Shown piece by piece: positions 11,801-18,514 of a DNA stretch of 30,878 nt. The DNA is from a virus. Each line of letters begins with the position of its first letter. Position 1 is the first letter of the stretch. Where the stretch lies: IMG/VR virus record IMGVR_UViG_3300041411_000274, positions 1 to 30,878 of that record. One strand, given 5' to 3'. The notes beneath the pieces were generated by a model that made no database searches, was not told where the DNA came from, and saw nothing but the letters and a program-made list of their open reading frames with translations. The position numbers and the translations under genes are program-made.

Positions 11801-14800
11801 CGCCCAAAACTGGCAATTCTTGAGGATCAGAAAAAGGCGCAATAATGTTGTTAATGCCCTTACCAGTACTTAGGTCTGATCTAAGCGCTGTAACTGCCGA
11901 AGCGGCAGCAGCGGCGTTGGTTACCGCAGTATTAGCTGTTTGTTGAGCTGTTGCAGCCGAGCTGATTGCTTCTGCTGCTTTGCCTTCGTTCGTCGTTAAT
12001 CGAGAATCAAGAGAAGTAATTTTTGAAGTGTTGACACTTGTGTTAGTGGCATTTGTCGTAATTTGCGTTTGCAAACTAGATAGCGTGCCATTAGTGCTTG
12101 ATTTATAAGTCTCAATATTACTTAGCAGCGCCGCATCTTCCGACTTACGTTGAGTCGTTTCAGTTGTGAGGCCATCTTTCATTTGAGAAATTGCAGTTGT
12201 ACGTGTGCTTGCTTCATCTGCAATTTTTTGATTTAACTGATTTGTAGAAGTAGTTAAATCGGAAGCCACTTTTGAGGCAGCCGTTGCTGCCTCATTAGCC
12301 GCTGTTTGAGCATTGGTTGCGGTTGTCTGAGCATTTGTTGCCGCAGTGTTAGCGGTAGCTGCTGCTGAAGTTGCACTTTCAGCCATCGTTTTAGCAGTAT
12401 CTGCCGCTGTTTTGGCATTTGCTGCTGCATTGCTAGCCGTTAATGCTGTGCTTGATGCTTGATCGGCTGTATTTTTTGCATTAGCTGCTGTGGCGCTTGC
12501 TTCATTGGCAACTTGTTGAGCATTAGTTGCCTGTGTTTGCGCTGAACTTGCCGCCGTTTGGGCGTTTGTAGCTGCTGTCTTGGCATCTGTCGCTGCCGTT
12601 TGGGCATTTGAAGCCGCAGTTTGAGCGCTACTTGTCGCAGTTTGTGCATTAGTAGCTGCTTGCTCTGCTGCTTCTGCTACATTAACCGTATTTTCGATTT
12701 TCCCTTGAAGCTCTTGAGCAAGATCGCTTTCGGCAATATGTCCAGAGATAAGATCCAATACAGCATCCGGGTCAGCAATAGTCGTTCCATTAACCCATTC
12801 AGACCATGCCCCCACATTACCAATTTTATCTACAATTCGACCACTATAATATTGGATTAAATTTGGCTGTAAGCCTTGAACTTTATGAGTATTAGTTGGA
12901 TAAGCGAACTGACCTAACGGTGCTATATTGCTTACACCATCTGGTGAAACACGAATTTCAACATATGCTGCGTCTTGAGCCCCTACATTGGGAAAACTCC
13001 AATCCAACTGCATACCAAACAAAATACCAGTGGCACGGATATATTCAAGTTTAGGAGGTAAACCCTTTTTACCTACTAATTCAGTAATTGATGAGTAAAC
13101 CGGTAATGAAGAAACTTCAAATGCTGAAATTGCAGTAACACGTGCTTGATAATTTCCCGAATAAACTCCCTGTACTTCTAAAGAGTTATTTCCTGTGAGC
13201 GGTAAACGAAGCCAAGAACCATTGTCTTTACGCCATTCAACAAGATATTTAACAGCACCTTTTGCCTGCTTCCAAGACAAAATCATTGTTGTGATATTAA
13301 TACCTTGATTAACTTTATTTTCACTTGTAATTAAAATATCACTTACGGGATCTTGAATAGTTGGATTAATAACTGAAATTGGTACTTCTTCAAAATAGGC
13401 CCCACTATCTATTTCATCAAATTTCTTAGAGTTGTATTGAATGGCATTAATCGTAAATTTGTTTTTCTCTTCCTGACGAATTGAAATAACCCTAAATTTC
13501 ATTGTTGCTAAATCTTGAGCATCGATTACCCAAATATTTTCCGCAGCGATTGAACCTAAATCGAATGGTAAAGTGACTGTAATTACACGACCATTTATAG
13601 ATTGAATAATTCTAGTTTGAGCTTTTCCGTTTTCACCATTAACAACCAAACGATCGCCTGGCTTAGCTACAACGTCATCGCGATCAATTGTTAGATTAAC
13701 TCTATCTTCAGAAATTGCAGATACACGTCCGCCATTAGCACGTCCTGCAAACAATTCATCTGCAATTTCAATAACTCGACCAGGTTGTGGAATCCATCCA
13801 TCTAGACCAACTTTAAAAGTTACAGTTCTTGTTTCAGACTGTTCAGACTTTAAAGCCCACAAACCAGCACGTTGTGCTTGTCCACGTGAAGTACACCCCC
13901 ACGCATTTAAATCTAAAATGCGTACTTGACCAGAGTCTGAAATTGCCTGCTCATCTCGAACATATTCATATTCAGTTTTATAATGATTAGCTGGGTTATC
14001 AAATGCAACTTTTACAACATTATGACGATCACGAGCGCGCGTACCTGAATACTCAAATTCTCCAATCACATTCGCGCGGGTATACGTAAAATATGTATCT
14101 TGTGGAATATCTGCATCACAGATAATACTGTTTCCGTCCCAATAAGAGATTGCTCTAAAAATTCCAGCTAATTTTTTTAAGATTTCATAAGCTTCCTCTG
14201 CTCTTTGCAAGTAAACGTTACAAGTAAAACGTGGTTCCTGCCCTCCTTGGCCATCAGCTACAGATTCATCACAATATTGCCCAAGACGATATAAAGACCA
14301 TTTGTCGATCATAAATGGTGTAAGACGATCACCTAAACCATACCGATCTGAAGTACAAATATCGTAATAAACCCAAGCTGGGTTATTTGAATATGCACTA
14401 ATAAATGTACCATCCCACATTCCAGCATATGTTCTAGAAACCGGATTATAGTTGGAAGGGAGTTTAATTTTTGTACCCTTACATTCAACAGCAATTTTAG
14501 CAACATTGTTAAAGGTCTCTGCATCATATTGCAGACCTAATAGTGCTGTATTCGGATAGCGTAATTTTGCATCAATAACTTCAGTGACAGCCTCAATATA
14601 CATTTTGTCACTGACATACTCAGAGGTTGAGTTTGGTGTAATACGGCGCACACGAATAAGCCAATCTGAATCAGCTTTTGGTAAGTTAATTCGATGAGCA
14701 CGCTCATAATTTGCGGAAGTTTTATCAGAGATTTTTGTTTTTAAAACTTCAGTCCAAGGCCCACCATCAGTTTGTAATTCCACTGTGTACTCAATGGTTA

Positions 14801-15218
14801 CACCTGAAACATCTCCACTCGTAGCATCTTGAGTTCGTAAAGGCCCCCATTTAAGTCGAATACGTAAAGCATCTAAATCTAAATTTTTAAAGGACTTAAC
14901 CCATGGAGTACCCGCTTTTAATTCGACATCAATTGCAGTTTCGCTCTCAACAGCTGGAAAACCTTCTATATAGTCTTGGTCATTTGTTCCTGAACGAAAA
15001 TCAACTTTTACACTTTCAAAATTTAATTTGCCATTGTTATCTTCAAGAGGAGTATTTTCAAGCAAGATAGACTTATTACCGCTTGCTAATCCTTCAATCT
15101 CCCCCTCTGCAAGGCCATATAGAATATTTATGCGAGTTTTTGACTGTGCAGAATCAGTAGCGATATTTGGTTGTCGCGCTTGTCCGCTTCCTTTTTTTGA
15201 ACCTTTTACAATTGACAT
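2847..15218 (-). CDS. J: Giant lambda J-type central tail fibre / host-specificity protein
   Basis: A 4123-residue tip attachment protein, far longer than lambda J (about 1130). The N-terminal 600 residues are the conserved J hub, beginning MSIVKGSKKG with RINILYGLAEGEIEGL. Two fibronectin-III-like domains follow (about 625-810), then an Ala-rich coiled coil (about 840-980). From about 1110 to 3930, roughly eleven globular modules alternate with coiled-coil linkers built on SITSLNNS, TAEGNITSQG and KADASAL. The C-terminus (about 3970-4123) matches the DUF1983 J-terminal domain, ending VMRVRLGLWD. The chosen ATG has GTGAGA upstream; a GTG four codons earlier is less likely. The repetitive part is visibly less AT-rich than its surroundings. 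As the distal fibre it should set target recognition. No frameshift is seen. Confidence 0.95.
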   Translation of the reverse strand: MSIVKGSKKGSGQARQPNIATDSAQSKTRINILYGLAEGEIEGLASGNKSILLENTPLEDNNGKLNFESVKVDFRSGTNDQDYIEGFPAVESETAIDVELKAGTPWVKSFKNLDLDALRIRLKWGPLRTQDATSGDVSGVTIEYTVELQTDGGPWTEVLKTKISDKTSANYERAHRINLPKADSDWLIRVRRITPNSTSEYVSDKMYIEAVTEVIDAKLRYPNTALLGLQYDAETFNNVAKIAVECKGTKIKLPSNYNPVSRTYAGMWDGTFISAYSNNPAWVYYDICTSDRYGLGDRLTPFMIDKWSLYRLGQYCDESVADGQGGQEPRFTCNVYLQRAEEAYEILKKLAGIFRAISYWDGNSIICDADIPQDTYFTYTRANVIGEFEYSGTRARDRHNVVKVAFDNPANHYKTEYEYVRDEQAISDSGQVRILDLNAWGCTSRGQAQRAGLWALKSEQSETRTVTFKVGLDGWIPQPGRVIEIADELFAGRANGGRVSAISEDRVNLTIDRDDVVAKPGDRLVVNGENGKAQTRIIQSINGRVITVTLPFDLGSIAAENIWVIDAQDLATMKFRVISIRQEEKNKFTINAIQYNSKKFDEIDSGAYFEEVPISVINPTIQDPVSDILITSENKVNQGINITTMILSWKQAKGAVKYLVEWRKDNGSWLRLPLTGNNSLEVQGVYSGNYQARVTAISAFEVSSLPVYSSITELVGKKGLPPKLEYIRATGILFGMQLDWSFPNVGAQDAAYVEIRVSPDGVSNIAPLGQFAYPTNTHKVQGLQPNLIQYYSGRIVDKIGNVGAWSEWVNGTTIADPDAVLDLISGHIAESDLAQELQGKIENTVNVAEAAEQAATNAQTATSSAQTAASNAQTAATDAKTAATNAQTAASSAQTQATNAQQVANEASATAANAKNTADQASSTALTASNAAANAKTAADTAKTMAESATSAAATANTAATNAQTTATNAQTAANEAATAASKVASDLTTSTNQLNQKIADEASTRTTAISQMKDGLTTETTQRKSEDAALLSNIETYKSSTNGTLSSLQTQITTNATNTSVNTSKITSLDSRLTTNEGKAAEAISSAATAQQTANTAVTNAAAAASAVTALRSDLSTGKGINNIIAPFSDPQELPVLGGSGRTVTLVDSLLRRNGKAYKVSYTAAAHYVYFGTAQAAQAPALMSMHIEAGRAYMFSAWLKSLSTAIPSFRFNIMWFIRNPSTGAITTNGGLVLPQDQTESYISPTANGQRYSFKTVNAPANAIGATIYLVGNPSGPTTGEYLVDMLMLEESLGSEKPASTWVAGPADLNAIKNALDANASAISSITTRVTNAEGVNTSQGNSITQLNNSITSINGSFSQKADATALSALTNRVTTAEGVITAQGNSITQLNNSVTSINGTLSEKADATALNSLTTRVNTAEGQITAQGSAIVSIKNDLVATNNALTTKADSSALNTLDSKVTSIDGRVTSNAGAITSLKSELSTGKGSNLLIAPFSDPQVVPYTATKSGVEVSLIDSTLRTGKAYNFKNLTANISNYVYIGNYVDGKQAPVAVRGGAKLLFSFYAKADLADYIGRFALRVFNQSGANVQVVNLLWTSTQTQNVSFTTDLIKYNLYLSSPIHADGVTASFLLYTGGASSAAMTPVGAILTMDKLMIEEYVGDNKDGSPWVAGSADLNGIYASLDASATAVSNLTTRVSNAEGAITSQGNSITSLRNDLTTTNTNVSKKADASALTSLDTKVTSIDGHVTTNTNAVTALQGRVTTVEGGLSTKADASALINYYTKTEADSATSGAINTFNSQLTIGGVNAVADSEGPRTSTAAINKEYLLFERSAELKAFYDENLDKPVTISFEMSVPVVGAVQVYSSNGSAHTFTTSVNAVISNQFIKYSVTVNPKTHTASTTVSAIEFYGTYSTGRIPTIRKLQIEAGNKATAWSPSPRDTQALLDANATAIQSTQTQVNNIDGKLTTATNSITSLNSRMSTAEGNITSTNGAVSGLSTRMTTAEGKITNQSDSITSLQNSVTAINGTLANKADSSALTSLTSRVSTAEGNITSQGNSITSLNNSLAVSGKGGANLLIKSNVVGTYNGIAYPHHVYEMGEDWELGAKYTLLWCAEHVRGTGDNSSYLSVYAGGGSQSLASLVNSGGKVVNKFTFTKNSSGTAKVLNFYMINRPTADKNSVGTVYWAVLVKGDVITTDAWIPSSYDYLPDVTANATAITNLTNTVTQQGNTITSHSSSITSLNNNITSINGSLANKAESSAVQSLDSKVTTIDGKVTSNTSALTALQSNFNGLPNQGVNLLGPEIANPVEKPTNWVSGLPFEVVTSPDTANVRAFQFTMPAASGSGTYFNIGGGQTPRQWLTEGKYIFSFVAKTVGGTPPHPIEWQLYNADSTRQRFSITASLTRFSGVFTVPAGGAAICMLLIGNPTAKAAGQVINIERMMLERQVGTNTTPSTWIAGTDASGMIISTQAKATDLFNTATNQNTATAGRVTSLESRMTSTEGALLTKADASALQLLDTKVTTVDGKVTSNANAITSLNSALTSATSTISMNAGSPITDWTTYAATGEFNVIAEATGQSGKVIQLGNNAGNDTIWLHANNLMPFDQTKTYRIRARYRRRAGTGTIYVGISQKTPDKAWYVATGNTQSNTMGSSNYVISAHAPAIDEWQEVVAYFKGRSAGAAAGAGTQASPRTVSQMTGFITPMFLANYQNQAGIVELDYLILEDAEAIAGNQANATALTTLDTKVTEVDGRLATATNSITSLGSRMSTAEGSISATNSALSGLSTRMTAAEGGLTNQSNSITSLTNSINSLDSDSLIPDYSLANPEKWISHYGYPMAQYFKTTTTGKVSNTVFRKDTTVPVNCFNYARTPLPNDRTYKVSFWVRCSADSNGLLMIPIGRSGNDGKFTTAGYSSIGIPVTEVPKNETWTKIERTANLTYTSDANPQLFFGIAPGHTGSAGWWEVQGYKVSPVLTTDDADGSFATSAALTSLTSTVNQQGSTITSQGTDITSLKNSVTSINGTLTNKADASAVNTLSNRVTAAEGNITSQGNSITSLNNTLANNDLSNLILNPDFVDPKNGWTAGAIVDATDAAPNPPSPKALKLNSRDTYYGPFVKCNAGDMFYASAWLATPNTSATASAVIGFSVRNSAGTWSWYTVAVKSTDKNAWGMVEGYFTVPNGMVEIRPWIQVSIAAAEAAAQLWHVTNIQFRNITGNKKLASDLQATSSALSTLDSKVTNIDGRVTSASNNIVTLNNSVTNINTALSQKADASALTSLSNRVTTAEGNISSQGSSITSLTNNLAVTTNTANAALPKIQGGTGAAKLFRGVLVFQQNGANVVGNIVIQTPITFTSKMFRLALTGYNYLAGKTDINLNIGGYAYTGTSIIQHGVVNSGTLPTRVRLGVRNGTVVVILTSQAPNAYWQYPKFNIDAEIGYTTPPDDWINGWSASLVAEADLASSGISAIVEPSLLDVSTEITANASAISNLTNTVTQQGNTITSHSNSITSLNNSITSINGALNTKASTSAVTDLDSRVTTAEGKITANTSSITSLTANLKNVANGITMSASLDVDPDSEWIYWTKNGEVARADDTSALGGKVYRFGNNAGNDHVNARSKAKLPFDQTKTYRIRARYRRLSGTGTVYCAVCTLAADGTSHVNSSNTVSTDFGSSNYFVINQSPANNVWQEVTVYVKGRAAGAATGSWTLAAPRQMPNATAFLSVQFLGNYSNAAGMTELDYLIIEDADAIAANDVTANALSSLTTRVSTAEGTITSQGNSITQLNNSITSINGTLTSKADSTALTNLANRVTVTEGNITSQGSSITSLNSSVNGLLKDVEVTDTRSTNQPPSWYWTNYPKRIVREFKQASTLGLTGMGTYVSLETYVYYSDATGGPIIQIARGTDSKLTAERRSASTSTWGTWSQDIKTLSDGLANKAEASALSSLDAKVTTIDGKVSTQATSLTNLTTTVGGHTASIQSQQQSIDGLTARATLKLQSGNLVGGVGIENDSKTVDFIVQANRFAIGAPSTVTGTVTPKYAFTYQSTPTTLPNGTVIPAGLYLDNASIGYINADKINASSLSAITATLGTLTTHKDPTKPNGARMVLTGSLLEVYDDNNVMRVRLGLWD
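3440..11875 (-). repeat. Array of about eleven globular modules and coiled-coil linkers inside J
   Basis: Module boundaries estimated by eye, in protein order: 11285-11875, 10185-10780, 9385-9815, 8585-9020, 7825-8345, 7030-7590, 6280-6790, 5575-6035, 4805-5290, 3980-4555 and 3440-3735. Several look like jelly-roll or carbohydrate-binding folds. Modules 1, 2 and 5 end alike (LMLEE or MMLER, then STWVAG or SPWVAG). Modules 6 and 10 share PFDQTKTYRIRARYRR and are clear paralogues. The linkers repeat a K-A-[DE]-x-[ST]-A-[LV] motif about 13 times, typical of trimeric phage-fibre coiled coils. Confidence 0.8.
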
Positions 15219-15233
15219 AATAAATCTCACGCA

Positions 15234-15257
15234 TAAAAAAGGCGCTGATAAGCGCCT
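15234..15257 (-). terminator. Terminator-like hairpin between I and J
   Basis: AGGCGCT and AGCGCCT arms with loop TATC (minus strand), then six T ending about 16 nt before the J start. Confidence 0.75.
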
Positions 15258-15278
15258 ATAACAAAACCTATTTTTTGA

Positions 15279-15929
15279 TTAAAGTTGGTCTTCAGGGTAC
15301 TGACCTGCACTGATAATAAATCCACCAATTTCACGCTGACCATAAAGGACAGGTACAGGATTTCCTTGAGCTACTGTTGTTACTGCACTACCAAATCCTT
15401 TATTTGCTCTATTGCCATCTTGGTTTTGGTCTTGAGTAGTTGATGCCGAGGGCATTAACATACTTGAAATACCACCTACAGCCATACCGGCACCAGCACC
15501 AATTAAAGCGACACCCGTATTTGTAGTTGCACCACCGTTCCAAAAACCTGCAACAATCAGAACTACTCCAAGAACTAACTGCAAGACTCCAGTATTTCCA
15601 CCAGCACCTACCACACGAGGCACAATATGAATGGTGTCGGCTTGGGTATTCATATCTAACTGATCTTCAGAGATATTATCTCCTGTAATCTGCTGTTTCG
15701 AATCTGCATCATAAATTGAGGAATGATTCTTTTTATATTTAGAATTTTTATTATTTAAAAATACGGCAAATTTAAGTCCAGACTCATGAGCACGTAACAT
15801 AAAACTTTCAAAACCCGGAACTTGAACTGATAATGCACGCATAGCTTCACGAGTATTCACAACATCTAATTGAAATTGCTTTCCAAATTTTTCTGCTAAT
15901 ACACCATATAGTTTGATTGTTTTTAACAT
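15279..15929 (-). CDS. I: Lambda I-type tail tip assembly protein
   Basis: A 216-residue tail assembly protein. Residues 1-100 resemble the ubiquitin-like N-terminal half of the lambda gpI family (MLKTIKLYGVLAEKFGKQF). They are followed by a glycine-rich hydrophobic stretch (about 108-160) that includes GVALIGAGAGMAVGG, and by the conserved C-terminal segment VPVLYGQREIGG. Lambda gpI works with J and K during tip assembly. The start has AGGA upstream. It lies between the 62-residue gene and J, as expected for lambda-like tail order. It looks intact. Confidence 0.88.
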   Translation of the reverse strand: MLKTIKLYGVLAEKFGKQFQLDVVNTREAMRALSVQVPGFESFMLRAHESGLKFAVFLNNKNSKYKKNHSSIYDADSKQQITGDNISEDQLDMNTQADTIHIVPRVVGAGGNTGVLQLVLGVVLIVAGFWNGGATTNTGVALIGAGAGMAVGGISSMLMPSASTTQDQNQDGNRANKGFGSAVTTVAQGNPVPVLYGQREIGGFIISAGQYPEDQL

Positions 15930-15990
15930 GAGATTATCCTGGATTTAATAAAGGAGATATTCAACTGAATACCTCCTCTAAACTTTAAAA

Positions 15991-16179
15991 TTAGAGAGCT
16001 TCTGTTGGAGTTTGAGCTTCTTCAATCAAAATAGAGAATCCTGTTTCTCGATTATAAGTTAGGACTAAATTTTCAAGTGTCATACCTTTATTGAATTGAA
16101 TCGCATTCACTTGATTACTAAATTGAGTTACGAGTTCTGCTTCCAGTACTGAAACTTGTTTTGCTGCTTGAGTTGCCAT
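15991..16179 (-). CDS. Small conserved-looking protein between K and I (62 aa)
   Basis: A 62-residue protein starting MATQAAKQVSVLEAEL. The ATG at 16179 is preceded by AAGAGGT at good spacing. The longer open frame upstream runs through a hairpin and into the end of K, so it was rejected. The sequence is mixed helix and strand, with no membrane segment and no recognised domain. Its place between the K and I genes suggests a tail-tip assembly role, but no function can be assigned. Confidence 0.72.
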   Translation of the reverse strand: MATQAAKQVSVLEAELVTQFSNQVNAIQFNKGMTLENLVLTYNRETGFSILIEEAQTPTEAL

Positions 16180-16201
16180 TGAAATTACCTCTTTAGAAAA
16201 T

Positions 16202-16226
16202 AAAAAACCTGCGAATGCAGGTTTTA
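16202..16226 (-). terminator. Terminator-like hairpin after K
   Basis: A nine-base stem (AAAACCTGC/GCAGGTTTT) with a 4-nt loop and T-rich ends on both strands, 22 nt before the next start. Confidence 0.75.
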
Positions 16227-16247
16227 GGGATTTTGCCTTGCGGCGGT

Positions 16248-16997
16248 TTAATTCATTTTTTTGTGTCTTAAAATCTTCACGGTTCGATCTAACCATTGTG
16301 GTCCATAAATCTCTCTTACAGACTTACGCCCATAAGGATGATGAAGAATTAAAGATGAACCAATACATGGTTCTGTCTGCTCTGTTTTAAGTTTTCCTTG
16401 GTCACCAAGCCAGATTAATGCATGATTAGGATGTTCTGTGCGTCCTACTCTACAAATAAGCATGTCACCATATTTAGGTTGTGAGACTTCATAAAAACCA
16501 GCTTGTTCATAATTTTCCAAATAAAGTGAAGGATGATCTTTTTGTTCCCACCAAGCATCTTCTCGATCAAAATCAATTAATGAAATATTAAGTTCACGGC
16601 TATAGAAATCACGGATTAATGAATAACAATCTTGCCACCCATGATAATAATTACGTCCTACCAGAGGTGCTTTATAACCAGATGGTTCATATATTTGAAA
16701 ATCAATATTTGGATATGAACAAATCACCCAAGGTTTTTTATGTAACTCAATTTGTGTTAAGTCTAATTCGGAAGCACGTGTAGTTCCATCTGGATGACTA
16801 TGAACATACGCCTGAATTTCCCCCTGATCTTCAATCATAGTTAAATCTTCAGGATGGATTTCAAATTGATCATTTTGAGTAGAAATATTACGGCAAGGAA
16901 TATATTGGCGATCTACAATCACACCACAGCATTCAAGTGGGTAACATTCATCGGCATGTACCATAATTGCTTTTTTAATTTTTGCTGAAAGTTTCAT
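16248..16997 (-). CDS. K: Lambda K-type tail protein: JAMM (MPN+) plus NlpC/P60 peptidase
   Basis: A 249-residue two-domain protein. The N-terminal half is a JAMM/Mov34-type metalloprotease with Glu22 and the full H-x-H-x7-S-x2-D zinc motif (His66, His68, Ser76, Asp79). The C-terminal half is NlpC/P60-like, with Cys124 in GWQDC and His192 in PNHALIW as the likely catalytic pair. Lambda gpK has the same arrangement and is needed for tip assembly, possibly with peptidoglycan processing. The gene starts 12 bp after L, with CAGG upstream. All key residues are present, so it looks functional. Confidence 0.93.
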   Translation of the reverse strand: MKLSAKIKKAIMVHADECYPLECCGVIVDRQYIPCRNISTQNDQFEIHPEDLTMIEDQGEIQAYVHSHPDGTTRASELDLTQIELHKKPWVICSYPNIDFQIYEPSGYKAPLVGRNYYHGWQDCYSLIRDFYSRELNISLIDFDREDAWWEQKDHPSLYLENYEQAGFYEVSQPKYGDMLICRVGRTEHPNHALIWLGDQGKLKTEQTEPCIGSSLILHHPYGRKSVREIYGPQWLDRTVKILRHKKMN

Positions 16998-17009
16998 AAT
17001 CGACCTGCT

Positions 17010-17729
17010 TTACGACAAGTTTGAAGCTGGAAAACCACCATAAGATAAAGGCTGGTTTTCACCAAAATGTAAGCGACAATCTCGTAAACGACCTCCACAC
17101 TTATCTTGGGCTGGGTCATCAGTAAGCTCACCTTTTTCTGTATACATTGCCGTCCCTGTATAACCACACTCCTCACCACGATAACGTCCTTTACATGCCC
17201 ATTCGCACAGTGAAGTAATTTGCCTAACAGGAATTTCTCTTCCTTCATTATCTATAGGATTAGAAAGTTCAAATGTGACTTGCTGAGCATTTTCAGAAGT
17301 TTTCTGTTCTATGTACCAAATCTGTTCTTTTGATTCATTTGCTGCATTTGTATTACCAGAAGAAAAGTTTGATGCATCTAAATATTTAGCCATTGTGGTA
17401 ATGACTTTTAATTTAGCATCAGCAAAATCTTTGAATTGTAAACAGTAAGCCGAAACAGCTCCTTGAATACCATTAATATTATTTGCAATTGCTAAGGATG
17501 GAGTAGAGGCTTTTCCATCTGAACGCAATTCTAATTCAGATACTTTAATTGCTAATGGTTCATAAGTTTCACCTTGCCAAATAATATTTGGTTGCCATTC
17601 ACCATTATCTTTAAAACTAGCATGGCCATGAAATCGTAAAATACCTGCTCCAAGATTCCTTGCATCTAATTCATAAAGAGTAATTAGTCCATCTACTTCA
17701 AGTTTTTGAAAATCACTGACGAGAGACAT
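17010..17729 (-). CDS. L: Lambda L-type minor tail protein with four-cysteine Fe-S site
   Basis: A 239-residue tail-tip protein starting MSLVSDFQKLEVDG. The C-terminal domain has Cys179, Cys188, Cys211 and Cys218, with spacings of 9, 23 and 7. To my knowledge these are the spacings of the [4Fe-4S] ligands of lambda gpL, within the family pattern ECGYTG and CGGRLRDC. Cys175 is additional. An ATG four codons upstream (17741) is possible, but GGA spacing favours 17729. A much longer frame would run into M and is rejected. It lies between M and K as in lambda. Confidence 0.92.
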   Translation of the reverse strand: MSLVSDFQKLEVDGLITLYELDARNLGAGILRFHGHASFKDNGEWQPNIIWQGETYEPLAIKVSELELRSDGKASTPSLAIANNINGIQGAVSAYCLQFKDFADAKLKVITTMAKYLDASNFSSGNTNAANESKEQIWYIEQKTSENAQQVTFELSNPIDNEGREIPVRQITSLCEWACKGRYRGEECGYTGTAMYTEKGELTDDPAQDKCGGRLRDCRLHFGENQPLSYGGFPASNLS

Positions 17730-17741
17730 ATTTTTTTCCAT

Positions 17742-17765
17742 AAAAAAAGCCCCTTTTAAGGGGCT
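17742..17765 (-). terminator. Terminator-like hairpin between M and L
   Basis: AGCCCC and GGGGCT arms around a 6-nt loop, then seven T, ending 13 nt before the L start. Confidence 0.75.
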
Positions 17766-17781
17766 CATAAGTGAACAAGTA

Positions 17782-18123
17782 TTAAGGATAATAAACTTGG
17801 GTAAATGTTGTACTAATGCGCCACCACCCCCCACCTAAATGGACAGATTGATATTCACCCACTTTTACCCGCACTTCACCCTCTAAAGGTGAATCCCAAA
17901 GAAATGATTTTGAACCTTTATGTAAGTCAAAAAAATTTTTAATCTCTAAAATATTTTTTTCGGTATCAGTTTTAGTATATTGCCACTGACTAGAACAATT
18001 ATTAATACCAACACTTACGTTTTGTTCGTAACCATCCCCAAAATTTGCATTTAAGACATTAAATGTATTTTTTTGGGAATTACCATCTAAATCTTGATTC
18101 CAAGTAAACTTAAGGGCACTCAT
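17782..18123 (-). CDS. M: Lambda M-type minor tail protein
   Basis: A 113-residue protein with the gpM-family motif FGDGYEQ near residue 28 and the C-terminal TFTQVYYP. The family forms the ring between the tail tube and the tip. AGGA stands before the start codon. It lies between H and L in the expected order, but 390 bp after H, which is an unusually wide gap for this operon. It looks intact. Confidence 0.9.
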   Translation of the reverse strand: MSALKFTWNQDLDGNSQKNTFNVLNANFGDGYEQNVSVGINNCSSQWQYTKTDTEKNILEIKNFFDLHKGSKSFLWDSPLEGEVRVKVGEYQSVHLGGGWWRISTTFTQVYYP

Positions 18124-18314
18124 AAAATATTCCTAAAATATACAAAGCAGTTACATAAATATTTATTCAAACAATAAATAATTTATTATTTGCACCATTA
18201 AAATACAAATTAAAAATAAAAGACCAAACGAAATTTATTACAAATATTTAAACCAAAAAAAAATAAGATATATTTCAAAAAAATCTGAAAATTTTAAATA
18301 ATAGTATTAAAAAT

Positions 18315-18348
18315 AAAAAAGCTAACTTTAAAATTAAAGTTAGCTTTT
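18315..18348 (-). terminator. Bidirectional terminator-like hairpin upstream of M
   Basis: GCTAACTTTA (18321-18330) pairs perfectly with TAAAGTTAGC (18335-18344), loop AAAT, with A/T tracts on both sides. It lies about 40 nt downstream of the promoter-like motif. Confidence 0.8.
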
Positions 18349-18370
18349 AATGTATATCGAATTCATATTT

Positions 18371-18415
18371 CGACCATCTTAGTTACACTATACTTTAGTT
18401 TTCAGAAAAAAGAAA
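18371..18415 (-). promoter_or_regulatory. Promoter-like motif copy B (minus strand), upstream of M
   Basis: On the minus strand TTTCTT (18410-18415) is 17 nt before TATAGT (18387-18392). A block GTATAGT-N5-TAAGATGGTCG spans 18371-18393 and matches copy A at 25508-25530 at all 18 specified positions. The -35 is poor, so an activator may be needed. It is followed by a terminator hairpin. Confidence 0.45.
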
Positions 18416-18514
18416 CTATAAATTAATGAAGGTCATTTAAAATATTTAATTCAAATTATGTCAAATTAAATAATCTCTTGAATCTATTATTTTTAAAAAC
18501 CAAGTTAGTATCTT

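Larger units (their letters stand above)
18124..18514. other. Wide AT-rich gap between tape measure and M, holding a promoter-like motif and a hairpin
   Basis: No credible ORF on either strand. It holds a perfect 10-bp hairpin with flanking A/T tracts (18315-18348) and, upstream of it in the direction of late transcription, a promoter-like motif (18371-18415) that recurs at 25.5 kb. The remainder is A/T-rich without visible structure. Confidence 0.65.

Noticed and set aside
3440-11875. Regular repeats resembling a CRISPR or satellite array
   Set aside because: The repeats are in-frame coiled-coil linkers of variable length within one intact gene; spacers are coding modules, not unique 30-40 bp spacers.
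15218-15230. GTG start of J at 15230
   Set aside because: The ATG at 15218 gives the expected MSIVKG start and has a GTGAGA ribosome site; the GTG codon itself lies in that site.
16994-17248. 84-codon minus-strand ORF overlapping L and K
   Set aside because: Out of frame with L, which has conserved cysteines through this region; composition is not protein-like.
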